A stretch of DNA of 64,000 nucleotides from Romboutsia hominis (lineage in GTDB: Bacteria > Bacillota > Clostridia > Peptostreptococcales > Peptostreptococcaceae). A program made the translations under genes and the position numbers. The stretch is taken from positions 2,953,565-3,017,564 of the forward strand of contig NZ_LN650648.1 in assembly GCF_900002575.1 (NCBI RefSeq), in the 5' to 3' direction. Under the pieces are notes generated by a model. That model ran no database searches. It was not told the DNA's origin and saw only the letters and a list, made by a program, of their open reading frames with translations. Each line of letters starts with the position of its first letter. The first letter of the stretch is position 1. Below are positions 1 through 10,586 of the stretch, piece after piece.

Positions 1-685
<685 letters not shown>

Positions 686-733
686 TTACCTACTGTTTAA
701 TTTTGAGAGTTCATTAGAACCTCAAAATTAGTA

Positions 734-784
734 CTTTAAGCAACAGAATAAATTGAGTGAATACGAAATTTGTTTGTTGGCGAC
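734..784 (+). repeat. Spacer hairpin unit, copy 1
   Basis: Copy 1 of an imperfect direct repeat in the 16S-23S spacer. The arms CAACA...AAATT and AATTT...TGTTG can pair around a purine-rich loop containing GAGTGAATACGA. Copy 2 (869-919) keeps the loop but carries different, still complementary, arms. Function unknown; it is probably a structured leader or processing element of pre-23S RNA. Confidence 0.7.
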
Positions 785-790
785 GTACTT

Positions 791-825
791 TAGTACTTTG
801 AAAACTGTATAACATTTAGTGATAT
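791..825 (+). promoter_or_regulatory. 5' strand of pre-23S processing stem, with boxA-like segment
   Basis: ACTTTGAAAACTGTAT (795-810) and the following bases are closely complementary to 3841-3874 downstream of 23S. Together they can form the long helix that RNase III cleaves in pre-23S RNA. TACTTTGAAAAC also resembles the boxA antitermination element of Firmicutes rrn leaders. The complementarity is seen directly; the RNase III and boxA roles are inferred from other bacteria. Confidence 0.65.
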
Positions 826-868
826 GACATCATTTTTTATAAATAGACAAGAAAAGTCTTTAAAATAA

Positions 869-919
869 CTTTAAGCAATGGAATAAACTGAGTGAATACG
901 AAGTTTGTTCATTCGCGAT
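869..919 (+). repeat. Spacer hairpin unit, copy 2
   Basis: Copy 2 of the spacer repeat. The arms AATG...AAACT and AGTTT...CATT differ from copy 1 but remain complementary, and the loop segment GAGTGAATACGA is unchanged. It ends just before the mature 23S 5' end, so it may fold as part of the 23S leader. Confidence 0.7.
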
Positions 920-934
920 AACTTTTTAATAACT

Positions 935-3835
<2,901 letters not shown>

Positions 3836-3840
3836 AAAAT

Positions 3841-3874
3841 CATTAACTAAATGATATACAGTTTTCAGAGTATT
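3841..3874 (+). promoter_or_regulatory. 3' strand of pre-23S processing stem
   Basis: The segment beginning CATTAACTAAATGATATACAG is near-complementary to 791-825 upstream of 23S, so the two can close a helix around pre-23S RNA. The few mismatches (for example ATAAC against GATAT) are seen directly; processing by RNase III is inferred from family knowledge. Confidence 0.65.
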
Positions 3875-3892
3875 AACTCTAAAAGATAAAGA

Positions 3893-4014
3893 TTATGTGG
3901 TTATTATAGCAAAGAGGATACACCTGTTCCCATACCGAACACAGAAGTTAAGCTCTTTAGCGCTGATGGTACTTGGGGGGCGACCCCCTGGGAGAGTAAG
4001 ACGTAGCCACGTAA
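3893..4014 (+). rRNA. rrf: 5S ribosomal RNA
   Basis: The 5S core is recognisable: CACCTGTTCCCATACCGAACACAG (from 3921), AAGTTAAGCTC, and a closing stem in which TTATGTGG near the start pairs with CCACGTAA at the end. The length of about 120 nt is normal. A run of eight T follows at once (4017-4024) and probably serves as the operon's terminator together with the closing stem. No tRNA genes follow, unlike many clostridial rrn operons. Ends are approximate to 2-3 bases. Confidence 0.93.
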
Positions 4015-4116
4015 TCTTTTTTTTATGTGAAAAAATAGTAATATTTATATTTTAAAGCATATAATAAAAAATAAGTCTTTATAAAAATCAATACTAAGCT
4101 ATACAATATTTCCAAA

Positions 4117-4162
4117 ATCATTTATTTAATGCAAATGCGATAAATTTGCTATATTAAATGAT
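4117..4162. repeat. Imperfect inverted repeat
   Basis: ATCATTTATTTAATGCAAAT faces ATTTGCTATATTAAATGAT across a short loop, giving a roughly 19-bp hairpin with a few mismatches. No T-run follows directly, so it is not a typical terminator. Function unknown. Confidence 0.5.
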
Positions 4163-4354
4163 ATCTAAACAAACGATTAGTTCAAAATATGCATCAATTC
4201 CAATAAATTTCTATATTAAAAATAAAAAAATTTAAATACTTAATAATATAATCTAAACCGCCTTAACTAAAGTTAGGTATTTTTTGTTATATAAGATAAA
4301 AGTTATTTATTTAAATGTATTTATATTATTTATTAAGGACTTCAAGTAAACGTA

Positions 4355-4383
4355 TTTAAACATTAAATAACATAGTTTATAAT
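4355..4383 (+). promoter_or_regulatory. Possible pyc promoter
   Basis: A perfect TATAAT (4378-4383) lies 17 bases after a weak -35 match, TTTAAA (4355-4360), and about 38 bases upstream of the pyc start. AT-rich DNA throws up such matches by chance, so support is modest. Confidence 0.35.
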
Positions 4384-4420
4384 CTTTAATATTAAAAGAA
4401 AAAGGGAGGGGATTAGGATT

Positions 4421-7400
4421 ATGTTTAAAAAATTTAATAAAATCTTAGTTGCTAACAGGGGAGAAATAGCTATAAGGATATTTAGAGCCTGCTCTGAATT
4501 GGGAATAAAGAGCGTGGGGATATATAGTAAAGAAGATAAATATAGTTTGTTTAGAACAAAAGCAGATGAATCTTATTTAATAGGAGAAGATAAAGGTCCA
4601 ATAGACGCATACCTAGATATAGATAGTATTATAGAATTAGCTAAGAAGAAAAATGTAGATGCAATTCATCCAGGATATGGTTTCTTATCTGAAAATCCAG
4701 AGTTCGTAAAGAAGTGTGAGAAAAATGGAATAACATTCATAGGTCCATCAGCAGATATAATGAATATGATGGGAGATAAAATAAATTCAAAACGAATAGC
4801 AAAAGAGGTGGATGTAGCTACTATACCAGGAATAGATGAACCAATCAAAGATGTTAAAAGAGCCAAAGAAATAGCTAAAGAAATAGGATATCCAATAATG
4901 CTTAAAGCTTCTAACGGCGGTGGCGGTAGAGGTATGAGGGTTGTTTATAACGAATCAGATTTAAGTATAGAATATGAAACAGCATGTAGTGAATCAAAAA
5001 AAGCTTTTGGTGAAGACATGATATTCATAGAAAAGTATATAGCTAATCCTAAACATATAGAGGTACAGATATTAGGGGATAAGTATGGAAATATAGTACA
5101 TTTGTATGAAAGAGATTGTTCAGTACAAAGAAGACATCAAAAGATAATAGAATATTCACCAGCATTTTCTCTAGGCGATAAATTGAGAGAAAATATATGC
5201 AATGACGCAGTTAAAATAGCTAAGCATGTAGGATATATAAATGCAGGTACTTTAGAATTTTTAGTAGATGATAGTGGAGAATACTATTTTATAGAAATGA
5301 ACCCAAGGGTTCAAGTAGAACATACGGTAACTGAAATGGTAACCGGTATTGATATAGTGCAAAGTCAGATATTAATTGCTCAAGGATATAGGTTGGATAG
5401 TGATGAGATAAATATAAAATCTCAAGAAGATGTAAAACTAAGAGGATATTCTATTCAATGTAGAATAACAACAGAAGACCCTAAAAATAGATTTATGCCA
5501 GATACAGGCAAAATACAAGTATATAGAACTGGCTCAGGATTTGGTATTAGACTAGATGGAGGTAATGGATTTGCAGGGGCAAATATAAGTCCATACTATG
5601 ATAGTCTACTTGTAAAGACTATATCTTGGGATAGAACATTTAAAGGTGCAATAAATAAAACTATAAGATCTATCAAAGAATTTAGGGTTAGAGGTGTTAA
5701 AACTAATATAGGATTTTTGGTAAATGTATTGAATAATCCTATATTCGTAGAGGGAAAATGTAGCACCAGATTTATAGATATTAATCCAGAATTATTTGAG
5801 ATAAGAGAAAGTAAAGATAGAGGTACAAAATTACTTCAATTTATAGGGAATACAGTAGTAAATGAAAATAAATGCGAAGATAAACCTTCATTTGATTCAA
5901 TATATCAGCCTAAGATAAATAAAGATATAATACTTAATGAAGGAAGTAGGGATCTGTTTAATAGATTAGGTAAAGAAAAGTATATGGAATCTATTAAAAA
6001 TGAAAAGAAACTATTGCTGACAGATACAACTATGAGAGATGCACATCAATCATTACTAGCTACAAGACTTAGAACATATGACTTATTAAAAGTAGCAAAA
6101 CCAACTAATGAGTATATGAAAGATTTATTTTCTATTGAGATGTGGGGCGGAGCAACCTATGATGTTGCATATAGATTCTTAAAAGAATCTCCATGGATTA
6201 GACTACAAAAACTTAGAGAAGAGATACCTAGTGTATTATTCCAAATGTTATTTAGAGCATCAAATGGAGTTGGATATAAAAATTATCCAGATAACGTAAT
6301 TGAAGAATTTATAAAACAATCAGCAGAACAGGGAATAGATGTATTTAGAATATTTGACTCTCTAAATTGGGTGGAAAATATGAAGCCATCTATATCAACA
6401 GCTTTAGAAACTGGAAAAATAGTAGAGGCTAGTATATGTTACACAGGAGATATATTAGATCCAACAAAGAATAAATATAATTTAGAATATTATATAAGAA
6501 TGGCTAAAGAGCTAGAAGAATTAGGTACAGATATAATATGCGTAAAAGACATGGCAGGCTTACTTAAGCCATATTCAGCATATACTCTTATAAAAGAATT
6601 AAAAAATAATGTCAATACTCCTATACATCTTCATACACATGATACAAGTGGAAATGGTATTGCAACTTGCCTTATGGCATCTGAGGCAGGGGTGGACATA
6701 GTGGATGGAGCATTAGAAACTATGGCAGGTTTAACTAGCCAACCATCACTAAACGCTATTGTAGAAGCACTTAAAAATACTGAAAGAGATACTCAGATTA
6801 ATTTATATGGATATGAAGAAATAGGAAACTATTATAAAGATTTAAGAAAAATATATTCTAGATTTGAAAGTGATTTATCAAATCCTTCTGCTGAAATATA
6901 TAAATATGAGATACCAGGAGGACAATATACAAATCTAAAACCACAAGCTGATAGCTTAGGACTGTCAAATAAATTTGATGAAGTAAAAGAAAAGTATAAA
7001 GAAGCAAATGAAATATTGGGAGATATTATAAAAGTAACTCCATCATCTAAAGTAGTAGGAGACCTTGCTATATTTATGGTAAAAAATAAATTAGATAAGA
7101 ATAACATAATAGAAGAAGGTGAAAAATTATCATTTCCAGATTCTGTATTAGACTACTGTAAAGGAATGATAGGTCAACCAGAAGGAGGAATACCAAAAGA
7201 TATTCAAAGGGTAGTATTAAAAGGAGACACTCCGATAGAAGAAAGACCTGGTAAATTAATTCCAAAGGAAGATTTTGAAAGTATAAAAGCTGATTTAGAT
7301 AAGAGATTCAAAATGAATACAAATATAAGAAATATATTAAGTTATACTTTATATCCAAAGGTATATGAAGATTACCTAAAACATCTGCAACTATATAATG

Positions 7401-7858
7401 ATATATCAAAGCTAGATAGTCATGTGTATTTCTATGGATTAAATAAAGGTGAAGAGTGTGAAGTAGAGATAGAAGAAGGTAAAATACTTACTATAAAGTT
7501 AGTAGATATAGGTGATGTTAAAGAAAATGGAAATAGAACAGTATCATTTGAATTAAATGGTATGATGAGGGATATAGATATAAAAGATAATAACTACTCT
7601 GGGAACATAAAAGATATAATAAAAGCTGATATGAATGACCCTATGCAAATAGGAGCTAGTATACCTGGAAAAGTAGTTAAAATTTTAGTTAAAGAAGATG
7701 ATGAAGTAAAACAAAATCAACCAATGATTATTATAGAAGCAATGAAAATGGAAACTATAATAGTTGCTAAAGCAGATGGTATTGTAAAATCAATAAAAGT
7801 TGAAGAAGGGGAATTAGTAAGAGATAAGCAATTACTTATAACTATGAAAGATAAATAA
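4421..7858 (+). CDS. pyc: Pyruvate carboxylase
   Basis: Biotin- and ATP-dependent carboxylation of pyruvate to oxaloacetate, refilling the C4 pool. At 1145 residues it is the full-length single-chain form. The biotin carboxylase domain (about 1-450) has the glycine-rich ATP loop NGGGGRGM and the EMNPRVQVEHTVTE motif. The HMGL-type carboxyltransferase domain begins near 530 (TDTTMRDAHQSLLATR) with the metal- and lysine-bearing VKDMAG near 707-712. The biotinyl domain at the C-terminus carries EAMKME, with Lys1109 as the predicted biotin site. A strong ribosome site, AGGGAGGGG, lies 9 bases before the ATG. It stands alone and is closed by a terminator at 7974. In Listeria this enzyme is inhibited by c-di-AMP; the c-di-AMP synthase gene disA lies 7 kb downstream, but a link here is only inference. 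Confidence 0.97.
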   Translation: MFKKFNKILVANRGEIAIRIFRACSELGIKSVGIYSKEDKYSLFRTKADESYLIGEDKGPIDAYLDIDSIIELAKKKNVDAIHPGYGFLSENPEFVKKCEKNGITFIGPSADIMNMMGDKINSKRIAKEVDVATIPGIDEPIKDVKRAKEIAKEIGYPIMLKASNGGGGRGMRVVYNESDLSIEYETACSESKKAFGEDMIFIEKYIANPKHIEVQILGDKYGNIVHLYERDCSVQRRHQKIIEYSPAFSLGDKLRENICNDAVKIAKHVGYINAGTLEFLVDDSGEYYFIEMNPRVQVEHTVTEMVTGIDIVQSQILIAQGYRLDSDEINIKSQEDVKLRGYSIQCRITTEDPKNRFMPDTGKIQVYRTGSGFGIRLDGGNGFAGANISPYYDSLLVKTISWDRTFKGAINKTIRSIKEFRVRGVKTNIGFLVNVLNNPIFVEGKCSTRFIDINPELFEIRESKDRGTKLLQFIGNTVVNENKCEDKPSFDSIYQPKINKDIILNEGSRDLFNRLGKEKYMESIKNEKKLLLTDTTMRDAHQSLLATRLRTYDLLKVAKPTNEYMKDLFSIEMWGGATYDVAYRFLKESPWIRLQKLREEIPSVLFQMLFRASNGVGYKNYPDNVIEEFIKQSAEQGIDVFRIFDSLNWVENMKPSISTALETGKIVEASICYTGDILDPTKNKYNLEYYIRMAKELEELGTDIICVKDMAGLLKPYSAYTLIKELKNNVNTPIHLHTHDTSGNGIATCLMASEAGVDIVDGALETMAGLTSQPSLNAIVEALKNTERDTQINLYGYEEIGNYYKDLRKIYSRFESDLSNPSAEIYKYEIPGGQYTNLKPQADSLGLSNKFDEVKEKYKEANEILGDIIKVTPSSKVVGDLAIFMVKNKLDKNNIIEEGEKLSFPDSVLDYCKGMIGQPEGGIPKDIQRVVLKGDTPIEERPGKLIPKEDFESIKADLDKRFKMNTNIRNILSYTLYPKVYEDYLKHLQLYNDISKLDSHVYFYGLNKGEECEVEIEEGKILTIKLVDIGDVKENGNRTVSFELNGMMRDIDIKDNNYSGNIKDIIKADMNDPMQIGASIPGKVVKILVKEDDEVKQNQPMIIIEAMKMETIIVAKADGIVKSIKVEEGELVRDKQLLITMKDK

Positions 7859-8423
7859 AAAATTCGCTTAACTCATATAAAACAATACTTAAGAATTTCT
7901 AATATAAATTAAATGGATTAAAATATGAAGATATTCTTCTTTAAAGTTAGTTTGTAATAATATGATAAGCTAAAAAAGAACTTATGCTTAAAAGGCATAA
8001 GTTCTTTTATTTATCGAAAAATAGAAGAAATAATTGTCAGTATAAAGACATAATCAATTAAATAAATTAAACTTCGATAAATAGATAAAATGTATATCAA
8101 TAGTAAAATATGAGAAAAATTATTATTAATATACTACATTAGAATTGTATAAATAATAAGTGGAATTATATATAGATTATTGAATATATATATATAAAAT
8201 AAAATTTATTATTAAATATGAAATTACAGTAAAAGAGAGGAAAGAGGTAATAAGTATAGAATTAATGACTAAGACCTTAAGTACTAACTATTTCTTGGGA
8301 AATATTTATATCACCACCTAGAGTTAAGATGTTTACATACTTATTATCAAAAAATAAAATTTAGTTATGTAATTATAGTGAAATACTCAAAGTAATTTAT
8401 AAATTATAAAGGTAGGTGCTTAT
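7859..8423 (+). other. Intergenic region, pyc to EF-G-like gene
   Basis: 565 bases, very AT-rich. Apart from the pyc terminator (7974-8008) and the ribosome site of the next gene (AAAGGTAGGTG, about 8408-8418) I see no supported feature. A minigene of 18 codons (8265-8321) lacks a well-placed ribosome site and is not called. Confidence 0.6.
7974..8009 (+). terminator. Rho-independent terminator after pyc
   Basis: AAAAGAACTTATGC and GCATAAGTTCTTTT form a perfect 14-bp stem with a 7-base loop (TTAAAAG), running into T4. It sits 115 bases after the pyc stop. Confidence 0.88.
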
Positions 8424-10355
8424 ATGAAAATTTACGATAGTAGTAATATAAGAAATATAGCAATACTAGGTCATAGTGGATGCGGGAAGACAAACTTAAT
8501 TGAAGCCATAGCATACACATCAAAGTTAACTAGTAAAATACCGAGAATAACTGATAAAATGAATATGACATACAGTATAGGATTAACTCCAGTAGAGTAT
8601 AATGACTATAAATACAATCTATTAGACACACCAGGTTACTTTGACTTCTATGGAGAAGTAATATCATCTCTTAATGCAAGTGATGCAGCTATAATAGTTA
8701 TAGATGCAACAACTGACGTCCAAGTGGGAACAGAAAAATCATTAGAATTAACTGAAAACATGCCAAAAATAATGTTCATAAATAAAATTGATAATGAAAA
8801 ATCTAGATATAAAGATACACTAGCTATGCTTAGAGAGAAGTATGGCAATAAAGTAGTACCAATGATTATACCGATATACGAGAATAAAGAATTTATAAAA
8901 TTACATAATGTTTTTGAAAATATGGATGGATTAGATGGAGAATTTAAGCAAGAAGCTATGAGTGTAAAAGAAGCGCTAATGGAGCTTATAGCAGAAACAG
9001 ATGATGAGTTATTAGATAAGTATTTTAGTGGAGAAGATTTAAGTGATGCAGATATACAAAAAGGGATAACTATAGGTATGCAAAGAGGAGATATAATTCC
9101 TGTTATATGTGGTTCAACTATAAACAATATAGGAACAACTGAAATATTAGAAACTGTTTCAAAATATTTGCAGCCAAAGTACTCTAATATAGAGGCTAAA
9201 TTTAAAGGGCAAGTATTTAAAACAATAGTAGACCCATTCATAGGAAAAATGTCTTATATAAAGGTAACTCAAGGTAAAATAAATAAAGACTGTGAATTAT
9301 TTAATTTGAATAAATCAGAGAAAGAAAAAATATATAATATATATACTATGAAAAATGGAGATCTTATAGAGCTAAGTGAGGCTAGATGTGGAGATATAAT
9401 AATCGTAACAAAAGTAAATTCACTTCAAACTGGTCATACTGTATCTATAAGTAAGGATGAATACGAATTAGAAGATATAAACTTACCAAAGCCACAAATA
9501 TATTATGCAGTGGTTCCTAAAAATAAAGGAGATGAAGATAAGATAGGTTCTGCATTAAATAAAGTGGTTGAAGAAGACCCAACTATTAAGTGGTATAGAA
9601 ATCCTGAGACAAAACAAGTATTAATAGGAGGTCAAGGGGAACTCCATATAAATACTATAAAAAATAAGATTAAGTCAAAATTTGGTGTAGATATTGGTTT
9701 AGAAGATATAAAAGTAGCTTATAGAGAAACTATAAAAGGAAAAGCTGAAGTTCAAGGTAAGCATAAAAAGCAGTCAGGAGGTCATGGGCAATACGGAGAT
9801 GTCAAAATTAAATTTGAAAGAAGTAATTTAGATTTTGAGTTTGCTGAAGAAATATTTGGTGGATCTGTACCAAAACAATATATCCCAGCAGTAGAAAAAG
9901 GTATAAAGGATTCCATGGTAAAGGGAGTTTTAGCAGGTTTTCCAGTTACAAATATAAAAGCAACTTTATATGATGGGTCATATCATGATGTAGACTCATC
10001 AGAAATGGCATTTAAATTAGCAGCAGGTATAGCATTTAAGAAGGGTATGGAAGAGGCTAAGCCAGTTTTACTAGAGCCTATAATGAAGTTTAAGATAACT
10101 GTTCCAGAAGAGTATATGGGGGATATAATGGGGGATATAAATAAGCGAAGAGGAAAAATACTTGGAATGGAATCTGATGAAAAAGGAAAACAAATAATAT
10201 ATGCAAATGCTCCACAAGCAGAAACTTTTAAATATGCAATAGATTTAAGGGCCATGACTCAGGGAAGAGGTTATTTTGAGATGGAATTAGAAACATATGA
10301 AGAAGTTCCAGCTCAATTAGCTCAAAAAATAATAGAGTTGGAAAATAATAAATAA
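8424..10355 (+). CDS. EF-G-like translational GTPase paralogue
   Basis: A 643-residue protein with EF-G architecture: G domain (about 1-250), domain II, then EF-G domains III, IV and V (KQSGGHGQYGDVKI is typical of domain IV). It belongs to the divergent 'elongation factor G-like' family and is distinct from the true EF-G at 41087. The P-loop is GHSGCGKT (16-23), not the AHIDAGKT of EF-G. Switch II reads DTPGYFDF (68-75), with Tyr72 in place of the catalytic histidine found in EF-G, EF-Tu and TetM (DTPGH). NKID is present. It is about 45 residues shorter than EF-G. It is a single-gene unit with its own ribosome site and terminator. Its role is unestablished: a slow GTPase or an accessory ribosome factor are possibilities. 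It lacks the strong features that would justify calling it a tetracycline-protection protein. Confidence 0.85.
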   Translation: MKIYDSSNIRNIAILGHSGCGKTNLIEAIAYTSKLTSKIPRITDKMNMTYSIGLTPVEYNDYKYNLLDTPGYFDFYGEVISSLNASDAAIIVIDATTDVQVGTEKSLELTENMPKIMFINKIDNEKSRYKDTLAMLREKYGNKVVPMIIPIYENKEFIKLHNVFENMDGLDGEFKQEAMSVKEALMELIAETDDELLDKYFSGEDLSDADIQKGITIGMQRGDIIPVICGSTINNIGTTEILETVSKYLQPKYSNIEAKFKGQVFKTIVDPFIGKMSYIKVTQGKINKDCELFNLNKSEKEKIYNIYTMKNGDLIELSEARCGDIIIVTKVNSLQTGHTVSISKDEYELEDINLPKPQIYYAVVPKNKGDEDKIGSALNKVVEEDPTIKWYRNPETKQVLIGGQGELHINTIKNKIKSKFGVDIGLEDIKVAYRETIKGKAEVQGKHKKQSGGHGQYGDVKIKFERSNLDFEFAEEIFGGSVPKQYIPAVEKGIKDSMVKGVLAGFPVTNIKATLYDGSYHDVDSSEMAFKLAAGIAFKKGMEEAKPVLLEPIMKFKITVPEEYMGDIMGDINKRRGKILGMESDEKGKQIIYANAPQAETFKYAIDLRAMTQGRGYFEMELETYEEVPAQLAQKIIELENNK

Positions 10356-10398
10356 AATTTAAGGCTCTAGATTGCTCATCTAGAGCCTTAAATTTTTT
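10355..10398 (+). terminator. Terminator after EF-G-like gene
   Basis: AAATTTAAGGCTCTAGA and TCTAGAGCCTTAAATTT make a perfect 17-bp stem with a 7-base loop and a T-run. The stem begins on the last base of the stop codon. Confidence 0.93.
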
Positions 10399-10586
10399 AG
10401 AAAGTACAAGTTAAACCTTGGAACAATAATGAAAAAAATGCATATAAATTAGATTAAATATACATTTAGTAGATGTGTATTATGAAGTAACTGAATGATA
10501 TTAAAAAGGTTGACTATAATTAATTACTAAATTAATCAAATATAGATAGCATTAAGTAATTATTATAATAGAGAGGAGGGTAAAGT

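Larger units (their letters stand above)
4017..4420 (+). other. Intergenic region, rrn to pyc
   Basis: About 400 AT-rich bases with no credible gene. It holds a T8 run after 5S, an imperfect inverted repeat of about 20 bp (4117-4162), a small hairpin ending in T6 (about 4262-4286) that could be a terminator, and a possible pyc promoter (TTTAAA 4355-4360, 17 bases, TATAAT 4378-4383). Confidence 0.6.

Noticed and set aside
8265-8321. An 18-codon minigene before the EF-G-like gene
   Set aside because: The purine-rich tract is too far from its ATG, and no attenuator follows; not supported as a leader peptide.
8648-9241. A 197-codon minus-strand frame opposite the EF-G-like gene
   Set aside because: It is the low-complexity, Ser/Ile-rich shadow expected opposite an AT-rich gene; no ribosome site or homology is apparent.
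10356-10586. CtsR operator upstream of clpC
   Set aside because: I looked for the tandem GGTCAAA heptads and did not find them. A TTGACT at 10510 has only a poor -10 at 17 bases, so no promoter is called either.
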